Shown here one piece after another: positions 51,789 to 61,533 of a stretch of 64,000 nucleotides of DNA (its first letter is position 1; every line of letters starts with the position of its first letter). A program made the translations under genes and the position numbers. The DNA is taken from contig NZ_JARQXA010000001.1 in assembly GCF_029543155.1 (NCBI RefSeq), positions 434,001 to 498,000 on the forward strand, read 5' to 3'. The notes beneath the pieces were generated by a model. That model was not told the DNA's origin. It saw nothing but the letters and a program-made list of their open reading frames with translations, and did not search any database. The DNA comes from Sphingomonas sp. HITSZ_GF. GTDB taxonomy: Bacteria > Pseudomonadota > Alphaproteobacteria > Sphingomonadales > Sphingomonadaceae.

Positions 51789-52889
51789 ATGTCGGATAAT
51801 CCCGTCGACATGCGCGATGGCCTGGCCGTCAGCGCCCGGGAGCTGCTTGCACGTGCGGCGGCTGCGGAGCTGCGCGCCTATAAGGGTCTGATGGTCGCCG
51901 TCGAAGATTTCTTTCTGCCCGAGGAGGCACGGCTCGACGAGCATAGCCGCGCAGGCCTGGCCGCGCTGTTGCGCAGCCTTGTGGAGACGGTGGAGGGCGA
52001 AATCCGCGAGCATGCGGTGCGTCTGCTCACCGGGCGCGGCGAATCGGCGCTGGTCGCGGCGCTGATCGAGCCGGGCACTTCGGTGCTCATCCGGCTGTGG
52101 CATTCGGGCCTGCTGCGCGACGGCGAGCTGATGGCGGAGCTGATCGCCCGCGTCCGCCAGGAGATGCTGGGCGCGGCGCTGCCGATGAGCGCGCCGGACG
52201 ATCCCGAGCGCCCCAGCCTGATCAACCGATTCGTCCAGCATCCCGATCGTGTGGTCGCCGCGAGCGCGATGGCGGTGCTGATCGCCGAAAGCCGGCGCAG
52301 GACAAGTCCCGATACGGGACAGTACCAGACCGAGCTGCCCGCCGAGCTGCATCACAAGCTGGTGTGGTGGACCGCGGCCGCCCTTCGCGAACGTGTGGAA
52401 GGCAGCCGCGAGGCGCTCGACCAGGCGCTGTGCGACGCTGCCCAGCGCAGCCTCTCGGCCTATGACGAGGGTGACCGGCTCGAGGCCGCCGCCATGCGCT
52501 TCGCCGCCGCGATCGATGCCCAGCCGGGCGAACTGGCCGGCATGTTCGCCGAGGCGCTGGGCGATCGGCGGATCGTGCTGTTCATTGCGCTGCTCGGCCA
52601 TGCGCTGGGCGTACCCTATGCGCTCGCCCGCGACCTGGTGCTCGATCCGGCCGGCGAGCGGCTGTGGCTGGCGCTGCGCGCGCTGGAGATCGGCCGCGAG
52701 GGCGTTGCCCAGATCGGTTATGCGCTGAGCGAAGCCGATCCGCGCCGCGATCTCGAGAAGTTCGCCGATACGCTCGACACCATCGCCGCGATCCCGCCCG
52801 CCGAGGCGCGTGCCGCGCTGGCACCGCTCAAGCTCGATCCCGATTATCGCGCCGCGCTGATCGCCCTCCAGCGGGGCGGCGCGAAGTGA
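51789..52889 (+). CDS. DUF2336-like helical repeat protein
   Basis: 366-residue soluble protein made almost wholly of predicted helices in an Ala/Leu/Arg-rich HEAT-like pattern: ESALVALIEP-type turns (VAALIEPGTSVLIRLWHSGL), RFVQHPDRVVAASAMAVLIA and GDRRIVLFIALLGHALGVPY. It resembles DUF2336 proteins, which sit next to sensor kinases in alphaproteobacteria. Function is unknown. ATG at 51789 is used. It is 36 bases after the membrane-NTase gene, and its stop overlaps the kinase start (GTGA), which indicates co-translation. Confidence 0.6.
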   Translation: MSDNPVDMRDGLAVSARELLARAAAAELRAYKGLMVAVEDFFLPEEARLDEHSRAGLAALLRSLVETVEGEIREHAVRLLTGRGESALVAALIEPGTSVLIRLWHSGLLRDGELMAELIARVRQEMLGAALPMSAPDDPERPSLINRFVQHPDRVVAASAMAVLIAESRRRTSPDTGQYQTELPAELHHKLVWWTAAALRERVEGSREALDQALCDAAQRSLSAYDEGDRLEAAAMRFAAAIDAQPGELAGMFAEALGDRRIVLFIALLGHALGVPYALARDLVLDPAGERLWLALRALEIGREGVAQIGYALSEADPRRDLEKFADTLDTIAAIPPAEARAALAPLKLDPDYRAALIALQRGGAK

Positions 52890-54286
52890 ACGTGATCGAC
52901 CCCTCCTTGCCCCTGGCGATCGGCCGGCTCGATGCCGAAGGCCGGCTGCTCGATGCCGAAGCGCGGCTGTTCGAACTGAACATGCGCGCGGGCGGCACGA
53001 TCGGCACCCCGCTCGCGGTGCCGCAGATCGCCACGCTGGCGCGCCTTGCCCAGCGGCTGGGCATCGCCATCTCGCGCAACGTGATCGCCGCCGACGGCGA
53101 GGACGACCTGGAGCTGTGGGTCCGTGCCGAGCCCGATCAGGGCGGCGTCCGCCTCGAGGTCAGCGGCTGGCGGCTGCGGCCGGGCTGGCGCGCGCCGGCG
53201 AGCGAGCCCGAGCGCGACGGGGACTTCTTCCGTTCCGCGGCAGACTGGCTGTGGGAAACCGATGCGTCGCTGCGCATCACCTTCCTCTCGATCGAGGCCG
53301 GCGCTCGCTACGGCTTCGACAGCTCGGCGATGCTCGGACAGCCGCTGACCCGGCTGTTCCGCCTCGAGCAGGACGAGAGCGGCGAGCTGCCGATCCTCAC
53401 TGCCGTCGCCGCCCAGGGGCGGTTCGACGGGCAGAAGGCCGAATTGCGCGGGACGGGCCGGATGGTCCGCCTTGCCGCGACGCCGCGCACCGATCCGGGC
53501 GGGCGCTTCGCCGGCTTTGTCGGCGCTGCGCACATGCTCGATCAGGCGGTGCCCGCCGCGCCCAAGGTAGATGCGCCGGTGCCCGCGGCTGCGGTGCCGT
53601 TCGGCGGCTTCCCCGATTCGTTCAGCCAGCGGCTCGATCGCGCCCTGCGCGGGCCACTCGGCAAGATCATCGCCAACGCCGATTCGATCAGCGCACAGAC
53701 CGAGGGGCCGCTCAAGCCCGACTATGCCGAATATGCGAGCGACATCGCCAATGCCGGGCGCCACCTGCTCGGGCTGGTCGACGATCTGGTCGACCTCCAG
53801 GCGATCGAGCGCGACGATTTCGATACCGCCGACGAGGCGATCGACCTGGCCGATGTCGCGCGCCGCGCCGCCGGGCTGCTCGCCGTGCGCGCGGCCCAGG
53901 CCGAGGTGCGGATCGATCGCCCGGCGATGGACGAGGGGCTGCCCGTCCATGGCGAGTTCCGCCGCGCGCTGCAGGTGCTGGTCAACCTGATCGGCAATGC
54001 GGTGCGCTATTCGCCGCCGGGCGCGATGGTGTGGATCCGGATCGAGCGCGACGAGGCGCGCGGCCATGTGATCGTCGCCGACCAGGGCAAGGGCATCGCC
54101 CATGCCGATCAGGACAAGATCTTCGAGAAGTTCGGCCGCGTCGACCCGACCGAGCCGGGCGGATCGGGCTTGGGCCTCTACATCGCCCGCCGCCTGGCCC
54201 GCGCGATGGGCGGTGACCTGGTGGTGGACAGCGCACCGGGGCAGGGCGCCCGCTTCGTGTTCAGCCTGCCGATCCGGCAGCAATAG
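52886..54286 (+). CDS. PAS-containing histidine-kinase-like protein without the canonical His
   Basis: 466-residue cytoplasmic protein. A PAS-like domain (DWLWETDASLRITFLSIEAG) lies around residues 112-215. The dimerisation region reads SFSQRLDRALRGPLGKIIAN, where Arg252 takes the place of the phospho-accepting His (normally HELRTPL). The ATP-binding domain looks intact: VLVNLIGNAVRYSPP, VADQGKGIAHAD, IFEKFGRV and GSGLGLYIARRLA. It may be a pseudokinase or use another residue. The start is GTG at 52886, overlapping the previous stop as GTGA. Last gene of the three-gene unit, followed by a hairpin. Confidence 0.82.
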   Translation: MNVIDPSLPLAIGRLDAEGRLLDAEARLFELNMRAGGTIGTPLAVPQIATLARLAQRLGIAISRNVIAADGEDDLELWVRAEPDQGGVRLEVSGWRLRPGWRAPASEPERDGDFFRSAADWLWETDASLRITFLSIEAGARYGFDSSAMLGQPLTRLFRLEQDESGELPILTAVAAQGRFDGQKAELRGTGRMVRLAATPRTDPGGRFAGFVGAAHMLDQAVPAAPKVDAPVPAAAVPFGGFPDSFSQRLDRALRGPLGKIIANADSISAQTEGPLKPDYAEYASDIANAGRHLLGLVDDLVDLQAIERDDFDTADEAIDLADVARRAAGLLAVRAAQAEVRIDRPAMDEGLPVHGEFRRALQVLVNLIGNAVRYSPPGAMVWIRIERDEARGHVIVADQGKGIAHADQDKIFEKFGRVDPTEPGGSGLGLYIARRLARAMGGDLVVDSAPGQGARFVFSLPIRQQ

Positions 54287-54295
54287 CAGCAACAA

Positions 54296-54323
54296 GGGCG
54301 CCCGCCATTTCCGGCGGACGCCC
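54296..54323. terminator. hairpin between convergent genes, possible bidirectional terminator
   Basis: GGGCGCCCGCC (54296-54306) pairs with GGCGGACGCCC (54313-54323) with one mismatch. No T-run follows on the plus strand, and only TTGTTG follows on the minus strand, so it may be weak or Rho-assisted. Confidence 0.45.
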
Positions 54324-54347
54324 CATCGGCCTCCTCAGGCCTGTCGC

Positions 54348-54638
54348 TTAGCGACGATAGCAGACCGTCACGCGGCGGTGATGGCGCCATTCGGTGCGGC
54401 AATAGCGATGCGGCCGATGATAGCGGCCACGGTTGTAGTAGCGGCCGCGATCATAGCGATGATGGCGGTCGTACCGGTCATGACGGTCGCGATAGCGCCA
54501 GTCCTGTGCGGCAGGGGCCGCGGCAGCCAGCGCGATCACGCTGGTGGTGGGAACCGGTGCGGCCGCCGCCGGGGTGGCAGCGCTCGCGACGCCAACGGTG
54601 GCCAGGGCGGCCGCGGCGATCAGCTTGGCAAGGTTCAT
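54348..54638 (-). CDS. small exported His/Arg/Tyr-rich protein
   Basis: 96-residue protein with a clear signal peptide (MNLAKLIAAAALATVGVASA), an Ala/Pro-rich spacer and a very basic, aromatic tail rich in repeats of the DRHDRYDRHHRYDRGRYY kind, ending in CRTEWRHHRRVTVC with a likely disulfide. Such proteins are common and uncharacterised in sphingomonads; metal or polyanion binding is conceivable. ATG at 54638 has GGAGA seven bases upstream. Function unknown. Confidence 0.75.
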   Translation of the reverse strand: MNLAKLIAAAALATVGVASAATPAAAAPVPTTSVIALAAAAPAAQDWRYRDRHDRYDRHHRYDRGRYYNRGRYHRPHRYCRTEWRHHRRVTVCYRR

Positions 54639-54731
54639 CGTAACTCTCCATTCCTCTCTTCCCGCATGAGCAGAACGATAGGGGCGCGATCGAGTCGCGT
54701 TGCTGAACCGGGTTGTACGCTGAGGTTAAGG

Positions 54732-54971
54732 TTAATCGCGTTCGGCTGCGCGCTTCGTCGCCTTGCGTTCGGCCCGCGTGGGGACGAGCCGGACGCCGCC
54801 GATCAGGATCGCGCTGAGCGCAGCGATGATCGCGCCGCGGATCACCCAGGCCTGGCTGCCGATCATCGGGCTGGAGACGGGCGCGCGCAGCACCCCGAGC
54901 CCCTGGAGCATGAACACCAGCCCGGCGATCACGCCCAGGATGCCGATGAGGATCAGGATGTTCTGGCGCAT
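54732..54971 (-). CDS. small two-TM membrane protein
   Basis: 79-residue inner-membrane protein with two TM helices (NILILIGILGVIAGLVFMLQ and VIRGAIIAALSAILIGGVRL) and a basic, Arg/Lys-rich C-terminal tail. Pattern resembles short hypothetical membrane proteins of sphingomonads. ATG at 54971 is the only in-frame start before the first helix; the frame extends upstream into a repeat without supporting sequence. Function unknown. It follows gltA on the same strand after a palindrome. Confidence 0.65.
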   Translation of the reverse strand: MRQNILILIGILGVIAGLVFMLQGLGVLRAPVSSPMIGSQAWVIRGAIIAALSAILIGGVRLVPTRAERKATKRAAERD

Positions 54972-55054
54972 TCTGCGACTCCGTGAGCGAGGTCGCGTGA
55001 TGGTTAACCGAAAACGCCGCCCCCGCGAAGGCAGGGACGGCGTTATCCTGATTT

Positions 55055-55082
55055 CGTCATCCCGGCGTTCGCCGGGGTGACG
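55055..55082. repeat. short REP-like palindrome after gltA
   Basis: CGTCATCCCGGCG-TTCGCCGGGGTGACG folds into one near-perfect hairpin (one G-T pair). It starts 5 bases after the gltA stop and could act as its 3' stabiliser or terminator. Confidence 0.8.
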
Positions 55083-55087
55083 GCTCG

Positions 55088-56371
55088 TTAGCGCTTGCCG
55101 ACCGGCACGTAGTCGCGCTGCACCGGGCCGGTGTAGAGCTGGCGCGGGCGGCCGATCTTCTGCTCGGGATCCGAGATCATCTCGTTCCACTGCGCGACCC
55201 AGCCCACGGTGCGGGCCAGCGCGAAGAGTGCGGTGAACATCGTGGTCGGGAAGCCGATCGCCGAGAGGATGACGCCCGAATAGAAGTCGACGTTCGGGAA
55301 CAGCTTCTTCTCGATGAAGTACGGATCGCTGAGCGCCATTTCCTCGAGCTGGAGGGCGACCTCGAAGACCGGATCGTTGACCTTGAGCGCTTCGAACACC
55401 TCGCGCACGGTCTTCTGCATCACGGTCGCGCGCGGATCGTAGTTCTTATAGACGCGGTGGCCGAAGCCCATCAGGCGGAACGGATCGTTCTTGTCCTTGG
55501 CGCGCGCGATGTACTCGGGGATGCGCTCCGGACGGCCGATCTCGCGCAGCATGTTGAGCGCCGCCTCGTTGGCGCCGCCATGCGCCGGGCCCCACAGGCA
55601 GGCGATGCCGGCCGCGATGCAGGCGAACGGGTTGGCGCCCGACGAACCGGCGAGGCGCACGGTCGAGGTCGAGGCGTTCTGCTCGTGATCGGCATGGAGG
55701 ATGAAGATGCGGTCGAGCGCCTTCTCCACCACCGGGTTCACCTCATACTCCTCCGCCGGCACGCCGAAGGTCATGCGCAGGAAGTTGCCGGTGTAGCTCA
55801 GCGAGTTGTCCGGATAGAGGAAGGGCTGGCCGACCGAATACTTGTAGGCCATCGCCGCGATCGTCGGCATCTTCGCGATCAGGCGATGCGACGCGATCAT
55901 GCGCTGCTTCGGATCGGTGATGTCGGTCGAGTCGTGGTAGAAGGCCGAGAGCGCGCCGGCGACGCCGCACATCACCGCCATCGGGTGCGCATCGCGACGG
56001 AAGCCGCGATAGAAGGTCGCGAGCTGCTCGTGCAGCATCGTGTGGCGGGTGATCGTGTTCTCGAACTTGGTGAGCTCTTCCTGGTTCGGCAGCTCGCCGT
56101 TCAGCAACAGGTAGCTGACTTCCATGAAGCTCGACTGCTCGGCGAGCTGGCCGATCGGATAGCCGCGGTGGAGCAGCACGCCCTGGTCGCCGTCGATATA
56201 GGTCAGGCCCGATTCGCACGACGCCGTCGACGTGAAGCCGGGGTCATAGGTGAACATGCCGGTCTGGCCGTAGAGCTTGCGGATGTCGATGACATCCGGT
56301 CCGACGCTGCCCGACAGGACCGGATACTCAACATCCTTCCCCGGAACCTGCAGCTTCGCGGTGTCGCTCAT
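55088..56371 (-). CDS. gltA: citrate synthase
   Basis: 427-residue type II citrate synthase, first enzyme of the TCA cycle. The catalytic region is seen in [20 protein letters not shown], the second His in [15 protein letters not shown], and the Asp in [35 protein letters not shown] near the N terminus is the usual allosteric-type start region. ATG at 56371 begins [19 protein letters not shown]. It is 33 bases downstream of gltX on the same strand, and a hairpin repeat follows it. Confidence 0.97.
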   Translation of the reverse strand: MSDTAKLQVPGKDVEYPVLSGSVGPDVIDIRKLYGQTGMFTYDPGFTSTASCESGLTYIDGDQGVLLHRGYPIGQLAEQSSFMEVSYLLLNGELPNQEELTKFENTITRHTMLHEQLATFYRGFRRDAHPMAVMCGVAGALSAFYHDSTDITDPKQRMIASHRLIAKMPTIAAMAYKYSVGQPFLYPDNSLSYTGNFLRMTFGVPAEEYEVNPVVEKALDRIFILHADHEQNASTSTVRLAGSSGANPFACIAAGIACLWGPAHGGANEAALNMLREIGRPERIPEYIARAKDKNDPFRLMGFGHRVYKNYDPRATVMQKTVREVFEALKVNDPVFEVALQLEEMALSDPYFIEKKLFPNVDFYSGVILSAIGFPTTMFTALFALARTVGWVAQWNEMISDPEQKIGRPRQLYTGPVQRDYVPVGKR

Positions 56372-56404
56372 AACGTTCGTCCTTAGTCTGGGCCAAACCT
56401 GGGA

Positions 56405-57832
56405 TCAGGCCGGCACGGTCATCTGGTCTGCGATACGGGCCAGGCTCTCCTCGCGTCCCAGCAGCGCCAGGACGTCGAAGATGCCCGGGGACGTCCGGCG
56501 CCCGGTGAGCGCGGCGCGCAGAGGCTGCGCAGTCGCACCGAGCTTGACACCCGCATCTTCCGCGACGGTGCGTACCGCCGCTTCGAGCGCCTCCGTATCC
56601 CAGCTTTCCACGCCGTCAAGCGCGGTGTGCAGCTGAGCGAGAAGGGCTCGCGCGTCGCCCTCTAGCAGAGGCTTTGCGTCCTCGTCCAATTCCAGTGGGC
56701 GAGTGCGAAACAGGAAGGCTGCGCCTTCCGCCAATTCGAGGAGATTCGCGGCGCGCGGCTTCAGTGCGGCCATGCTGCGGCGCAGAAGATCGCGCTGCGA
56801 TTCCGAAATTTCGAAACCGAGTCGCGCGGCGACCAGATCGGCCAGGCGATCGTCGTCGGCGGCGCGGATATAATGGCCGTTGAGGCTCTCCAACTTCTTG
56901 AGGTCGAAGCGCGACGGGCTGCGGCCGACTCCGGCCAGCTCGAACCACGCGATCGCCTGCTCGCGGCTGATGATCTCGTCGTCGCCATGCCCCCAGCCGA
57001 GGCGGAGGAGATAGTTGGACAGCGCCTCCGGCAGGATGCCGAGCTGGTCGCGATATTCGTCGACCGCCACCGCGTTCTTCCGCTTCGACATCTTGGTGCC
57101 GTCCGGATTGAAGATCAGCGGAATGTGCGCGTATTCCGGCTCTTCCCAGCCCATCGCGCGATAGATCGGCAGCTGACGGAACGCGTTGTTCAGGTGATCG
57201 TCGCCGCGGATGACATGCGTCACGCCCATGTCGTGATCGTCGACCACCACTGCGAGCATGTAGGTCGGCGTACCGTCCGAGCGGAGCAGGACGAGATCGT
57301 CAAGCTCGCTGTTGTTGACGGTCACCGCGCCCTGGACATGGTCCTCGATCGTCACCGCGCCTTCGCGCGGCGCCTTGAGGCGGATGACATAGGGCGCGCC
57401 CGCGGGGGCTTCGCTCTCGTCGCGATCGCGCCAGCGGCCGTCATAGCGCAGCGGCTGCTTGTTCGCCTTCTGCTCGGCGCGCATCGCCTCGAGTTCTTCG
57501 GCGGTGGCGAAGCATTTGTAGGCGTGACCATTGGCGAGCATCGCGCGCGCGACTTCGGCATGCCGCTCGGCACGCGAGAACTGATAGACCTCGTCGCCGT
57601 CCCAATCGAGGTTCAGCCAGCGCATCCCGTCGAGGATCGCGGCGATCGCCGGTTCGGTCGAGCGCGCGCGATCGGTATCCTCGATGCGCAGCAGGAACTT
57701 GCCGCCGTGATGGCGGGCGAACAGCAGGTTGAACAGCGCGGTTCGCGCGCCGCCGATGTGAAGGAAACCCGTAGGCGACGGCGCGAACCGCGTGACGACC
57801 TGTTTCGCGCCCGTATCAGATGTTGCGCCCAA
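56405..57832 (-). CDS. gltX: glutamyl-tRNA synthetase
   Basis: 475-residue class I synthetase. The HIGH motif is in [17 protein letters not shown], the KMSKS motif in [14 protein letters not shown], and [12 protein letters not shown] and [19 protein letters not shown] match the family. No ATG precedes the HIGH region in frame; TTG at 57832 (with GGGAG upstream, 9-base spacer) gives a normal-length protein, and a GTG at 57895 is the alternative. Alphaproteobacteria often have two gltX genes, one charging tRNA-Gln for amidation; which one this is cannot be said. gltA follows in the same direction. Confidence 0.95.
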   Translation of the reverse strand: MGATSDTGAKQVVTRFAPSPTGFLHIGGARTALFNLLFARHHGGKFLLRIEDTDRARSTEPAIAAILDGMRWLNLDWDGDEVYQFSRAERHAEVARAMLANGHAYKCFATAEELEAMRAEQKANKQPLRYDGRWRDRDESEAPAGAPYVIRLKAPREGAVTIEDHVQGAVTVNNSELDDLVLLRSDGTPTYMLAVVVDDHDMGVTHVIRGDDHLNNAFRQLPIYRAMGWEEPEYAHIPLIFNPDGTKMSKRKNAVAVDEYRDQLGILPEALSNYLLRLGWGHGDDEIISREQAIAWFELAGVGRSPSRFDLKKLESLNGHYIRAADDDRLADLVAARLGFEISESQRDLLRRSMAALKPRAANLLELAEGAAFLFRTRPLELDEDAKPLLEGDARALLAQLHTALDGVESWDTEALEAAVRTVAEDAGVKLGATAQPLRAALTGRRTSPGIFDVLALLGREESLARIADQMTVPA

Positions 57833-57860
57833 CCGCGCTTGCTCCCAGACTAGATTTTCG

Positions 57861-60041
57861 ATGGCCCATTCAGCCGCCGAGGGCGCCCCTAGCACGGGGT
57901 CTTCCTCCCTTCAAATGGGAGCGGGGGCGGTATTTCGCCAGATCGCGGCGGCGATCGAGCAACGGCTCGAAGCGGAGCGGGCGCAACTGCCGCTCTGGAT
58001 CCCGGTAGCGCTGGGCGCGGGGATCACGGCCTGGTTCCTGCTGCCCGATGCCCCGCGCTGGACCGGATTCCTGCTGGCGAGCGGTGCGGTGGCGCTGCTC
58101 GGGCTCGCGCTGCCCGGGCGATTGGGGCGGGGGCTGCTGATCGGCGGGCTCGCCATGGCCGCGGGTTGCGCGCTGATCTGGTGGCGGGCGGAGCGTGTCG
58201 CAGCGCCGGTGCTGGCCCGACCTGCTGTGGTGGAGATGACGGCGCGCGTCGTGCGGGTCGAGCGGCTGCCGGCGCGCGAGATCGTACGCGTGACGCTGTT
58301 GCCGGGGCGCCGCGACTTGCCGCCGCGCGTACGGGTGAACTTGCCGATCGAGGACGTGCCCGCCGGGCTGGCGCGCGATGCGGTGGTGAAGCTGCGTGCC
58401 CGGCTGATGCCGCCCGCCGAGGCTTCGGTGCCGGGCGGCTATGATTTCGCCCGCTCGGCCTGGTTCGCGGGGCTCGGAGCAACCGGCAAGGGTTTCGCGC
58501 CAGTGGAAGTCGTCACGCCGGCCACTGCGCCGGCGGCGGACCTGCGCGCCGCGCTTTCGGCGCACATCCAGGCGCGCATCGACGGCAGCGCGGGCGGTAT
58601 CGCCAGCGCGCTTGCCACCGGTGACCAAGGCGCCATTGCCACCGACGATGTCGAGGCGATGCAGCGTTCGGGCCTTGCCCATCTTCTCTCGGTGAGCGGA
58701 CTGCACGTGACGGCGGTGACGGCCGCGGCGATGCTGCTCGTGCTCAAGCTGCTCGCACTCAGTCCTACCCTGGCGCTGCGCTGGCGGCTGCCATTGGTCG
58801 CGGCCGGGGCGGGGGCGCTTGCCGCGATCGGCTATACCTGGCTCACCGGGGCCGAGGTGCCGACGATCCGCTCCTGTGTCGCCGCGCTGCTGGTGCTGCT
58901 GGCGCTCAGCCTGGGGCGCGAGGCGATCACGCTCAGGCTGGTCGCCGCGGGCGCCGTGCTCGTGCTGCTGCTCTGGCCCGAGGCGCTGGCGGGCGCGAGC
59001 TTCCAGCTCAGTTTCGCGGCAGTGACCGCCATCGTGGCGCTGCACGAGAGCCCGCGGATGGAGCGCTGGTTCGGCAAGCGCGAGGAGAGCCGGCTTGCGG
59101 CATGGTCGCGGGGGCTGGGCTCGCTGTTGCTCACCGGCGTCGCGGTGGAGCTGGCGCTGATGCCGATCGGGCTGTTCCATTTCCACCAGGCGGGCATTTA
59201 CGGCGCGCTGGCCAATATCGTCGCTATCCCGCTGACGACCTTCGTGATCATGCCGCTCGAGGCACTGGCGCTGCTGCTCGACATGGCGGGCCTCGGCGCG
59301 CCGGCCTGGTGGCTGACCGAGCGGGCGCTGGCGCTGCTCCTCTGGATCGCACGCACCACCGCCGCGGCGCCCGGCGCGGTTGCCGCCTTTCCGACCATGC
59401 CGGGCGGCGCATTCGCCCTGATGGTCGCCGGCGGGCTTTGGCTGGCCCTGTGGCGTACCGGCATGCGCTGGGCGGGCGCGCTGCCGCTGGCGCTGGGCCT
59501 TGGCTGGATGCTCGCCACGCCCGCACCGGACCTGATCGTCACCGGCGACGGCCGGCACCTGGCGATCCGCATGGCCGATGGCAGCATGGCGCTGCTGCGC
59601 GACCGGGCGGGGGATTATACCCGCGACATGCTGGCCGAGACCGGCGGCAGCGACATGGAGCCGGTCCTGCTGTCGGAGCAGCCGGGCGCGCGCTGCAGCC
59701 CGGACGCCTGCCTGATCGAGCATCGCGCCGGCGATCGGATCTGGCGCGTGGCGGCGACGCGAAGCGGCTATACCTTGCCCTGGGCGGAGTTCGTGGCGCT
59801 GTGCCGCAGCGTCGACGTGATGATCAGCGACCGCCGCCTGCCCGCGGGCTGCACGCCGCGCTGGCTCAAGCTCGACCGGCCGGCGCTGGCGCGAACCGGG
59901 GGCGTGGCGATCGCCTTTGCCAGCGGCCGGGTGACGATGGTGCGGGGCGCCGGCCAGCATCCCTGGCTGCATCCGGACAAGGTGCAACCGCCTTATGTGC
60001 CCGAACCCGGAAACGCCGCTGTCCGGACACGAAATCACTAG
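57861..60041 (+). CDS. comEC: ComEC/Rec2-type DNA-uptake channel protein
   Basis: 726-residue inner-membrane protein with about ten TM segments. The competence domain shows [40 protein letters not shown] and [24 protein letters not shown] sequence. The C-terminal 150 residues are a reduced or degenerate metallo-beta-lactamase part without an HxHxDH motif. It should form the channel for single-stranded DNA in transformation. ATG at 57861 ([14 protein letters not shown]) is used; ATG at 57915 is possible. It is divergent from gltX with only 28 bases between starts. Confidence 0.88.
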   Translation: MAHSAAEGAPSTGSSSLQMGAGAVFRQIAAAIEQRLEAERAQLPLWIPVALGAGITAWFLLPDAPRWTGFLLASGAVALLGLALPGRLGRGLLIGGLAMAAGCALIWWRAERVAAPVLARPAVVEMTARVVRVERLPAREIVRVTLLPGRRDLPPRVRVNLPIEDVPAGLARDAVVKLRARLMPPAEASVPGGYDFARSAWFAGLGATGKGFAPVEVVTPATAPAADLRAALSAHIQARIDGSAGGIASALATGDQGAIATDDVEAMQRSGLAHLLSVSGLHVTAVTAAAMLLVLKLLALSPTLALRWRLPLVAAGAGALAAIGYTWLTGAEVPTIRSCVAALLVLLALSLGREAITLRLVAAGAVLVLLLWPEALAGASFQLSFAAVTAIVALHESPRMERWFGKREESRLAAWSRGLGSLLLTGVAVELALMPIGLFHFHQAGIYGALANIVAIPLTTFVIMPLEALALLLDMAGLGAPAWWLTERALALLLWIARTTAAAPGAVAAFPTMPGGAFALMVAGGLWLALWRTGMRWAGALPLALGLGWMLATPAPDLIVTGDGRHLAIRMADGSMALLRDRAGDYTRDMLAETGGSDMEPVLLSEQPGARCSPDACLIEHRAGDRIWRVAATRSGYTLPWAEFVALCRSVDVMISDRRLPAGCTPRWLKLDRPALARTGGVAIAFASGRVTMVRGAGQHPWLHPDKVQPPYVPEPGNAAVRTRNH

Positions 60042-60073
60042 CGTCGGTGGAAGGTTGGAGCTTTGCTTTTGCC

Positions 60074-60778
60074 ATGATCAGGACCCCGAAAAAGAGCGAC
60101 ACGATCGAGGTGCGTCTGCCGCATGCGGTGAAGCGCATCTTCATGGAGCGATGCCGGGCCGAAGGGCGCACCGCCAGCGACGTGGTGCGCGGCTTCATCG
60201 AGGCGCAACTGGCCGGAGAAGTGCCGCCGCCAGCCGCCCCATCGGCGGCGCGGCGCTGGTTCCGTCCGGCCGCTGCGGGGGCGATGCTCGGCGCGCTGGC
60301 GTTGGCCATGCCCTTCGCCGTGACCGCCGCACCGGATTTTCGGCCCAGCTTCGCGGTGGCCGATCGCAACCATGACGGGCTGCTGACTCCCGACGAATAT
60401 GGCGCTCGGCCGCAGCCGTCCGGCCGGGAATGCGGCGCGCATCATGTGCTGGCGCTGCCGCTGCGCGATGCGTCAATCCCGCACCCGCGCGGCCTGCGGC
60501 CCTTCGTCATCGGCGTCGCGGATTTCAGCTTCGCCGGCACCGATGCGAACGGCGACGGCAAGGTGAGCTTTGCCGAATATGCCGCGCATCGCCTCAAGAT
60601 GCTGCGCGCCGGCTTCGACGAACTCGATACCAATCGCGACGGTAGCCTGACGCCCAGCGAATATGCCACCGCCTGGAAGATCTTCAGCTTCCGCGGAGAT
60701 CAGCCCGATCTGGCGCCGTTCCAGGAACTCGACCGCAACGGAGACGGGAAGGTCGGCTGGACCGAGTTCCTGGCCTGA
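60074..60778 (+). CDS. ribbon-helix-helix, single TM, four EF-hand protein
   Basis: 234-residue protein with an odd layout. Residues 8-46 (DTIEVRLPHAVKRIFMERCR, then ASDVVRGFIEAQL) read as a ribbon-helix-helix DNA-binding fold. A basic stretch and one TM segment (AGAMLGALALAMPFAVTAAP, about 72-92) follow. The rest has four EF-hand loops: DRNHDGLLTPDEY, DANGDGKVSFAEY, DTNRDGSLTPSEY and DRNGDGKVGWTEF. Topology would put the RHH in the cytoplasm and the calcium-binding part in the periplasm. Function unknown. ATG at 60074 keeps the RHH; it starts 32 bases after comEC and ends 4 bases from the convergent lexA. Confidence 0.8.
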   Translation: MIRTPKKSDTIEVRLPHAVKRIFMERCRAEGRTASDVVRGFIEAQLAGEVPPPAAPSAARRWFRPAAAGAMLGALALAMPFAVTAAPDFRPSFAVADRNHDGLLTPDEYGARPQPSGRECGAHHVLALPLRDASIPHPRGLRPFVIGVADFSFAGTDANGDGKVSFAEYAAHRLKMLRAGFDELDTNRDGSLTPSEYATAWKIFSFRGDQPDLAPFQELDRNGDGKVGWTEFLA

Positions 60779-60782
60779 ACGA

Positions 60783-61475
60783 TCAGTATTTCCGCAGCAG
60801 ACCCGCGAGGCGGCCCTGCACGCGGACCTGGTCGGGGCGGTAGCGCTGGGGGTTGTAGTCGCGGTTCGCCGGATCGAGCCGGATCATCGCGCCTTCCTTG
60901 CGGAAATACTTCAGCGTCGCCTCATTGTCATCGATCAGCGCCACGACGATTTCGCCGTCGCGTGCCGTCTCGGTGCGGCGGATCAGCGCATAGTCGCCGT
61001 CGAGAATGCCGGCCTCGACCATCGAGTCGCCTGCCACTTCGAGCGCATAATGCTCGCCCGAGCCCAGAAGGGCTGCGGGGACGGGGAGGGTCGCCGAATC
61101 CTGGAGCGCCTCGATCGGCGTGCCCGCCGCGATACGGCCGTGCAGCGGAATCTCGATCACGTCATTGGCCGGCGCAGGCAGCGTCGCGGGTGCGGAAGTT
61201 GACGAAGTTGATGCCACGGGCGCCGTGACCTTGGCGCCTGCGCCCTTCTTGGCCTCGCCGCGCTCCGGCATGCGCAGCACTTCGAGCGCGCGGGCGCGGT
61301 TGGGCAGGCGGCGGATGAACTCGCGTTCCTCCAGCGCGGAAATCAGACGATGCACGCCCGACTTCGACTTGAGATCGAGCGCTTCCTTCATTTCCTCGAA
61401 CGAAGGCGACACGCCGGTCTCGGCAAGCCGGTCGGCAATGAAGCAGATGAGCTCGTGCTGCTTGCGCGTGAGCAT
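60783..61475 (-). CDS. lexA: SOS repressor LexA
   Basis: 230-residue repressor. The N-terminal winged helix has [20 protein letters not shown] and [18 protein letters not shown]. Self-cleavage would occur at Ala117-Gly118 in [11 protein letters not shown], with catalytic Ser151 (GDSMVEAG) and Lys189 (ATLKYFRK). Induced by RecA-ssDNA. ATG at 61475 begins [15 protein letters not shown] LexA box of the alphaproteobacterial kind lies 19 bases upstream, so it should repress itself. moeA lies upstream on the same strand. Confidence 0.97.
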   Translation of the reverse strand: MLTRKQHELICFIADRLAETGVSPSFEEMKEALDLKSKSGVHRLISALEEREFIRRLPNRARALEVLRMPERGEAKKGAGAKVTAPVASTSSTSAPATLPAPANDVIEIPLHGRIAAGTPIEALQDSATLPVPAALLGSGEHYALEVAGDSMVEAGILDGDYALIRRTETARDGEIVVALIDDNEATLKYFRKEGAMIRLDPANRDYNPQRYRPDQVRVQGRLAGLLRKY

Positions 61476-61493
61476 CCCGTTTCTCCTGGCGTG

Positions 61494-61508
61494 GAACAGA
61501 CTGCGAAC
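61494..61508 (-). promoter_or_regulatory. LexA box upstream of lexA
   Basis: On the minus strand GTTC-GCAGTCT-GTTC is an exact GTTC-N7-GTTC, the consensus of alphaproteobacterial LexA. It lies 19 bases before the lexA ATG, the expected place for autoregulation. Confidence 0.9.
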
Positions 61509-61533
61509 GTTTATGCAATGTTCCGCGCGCTTG

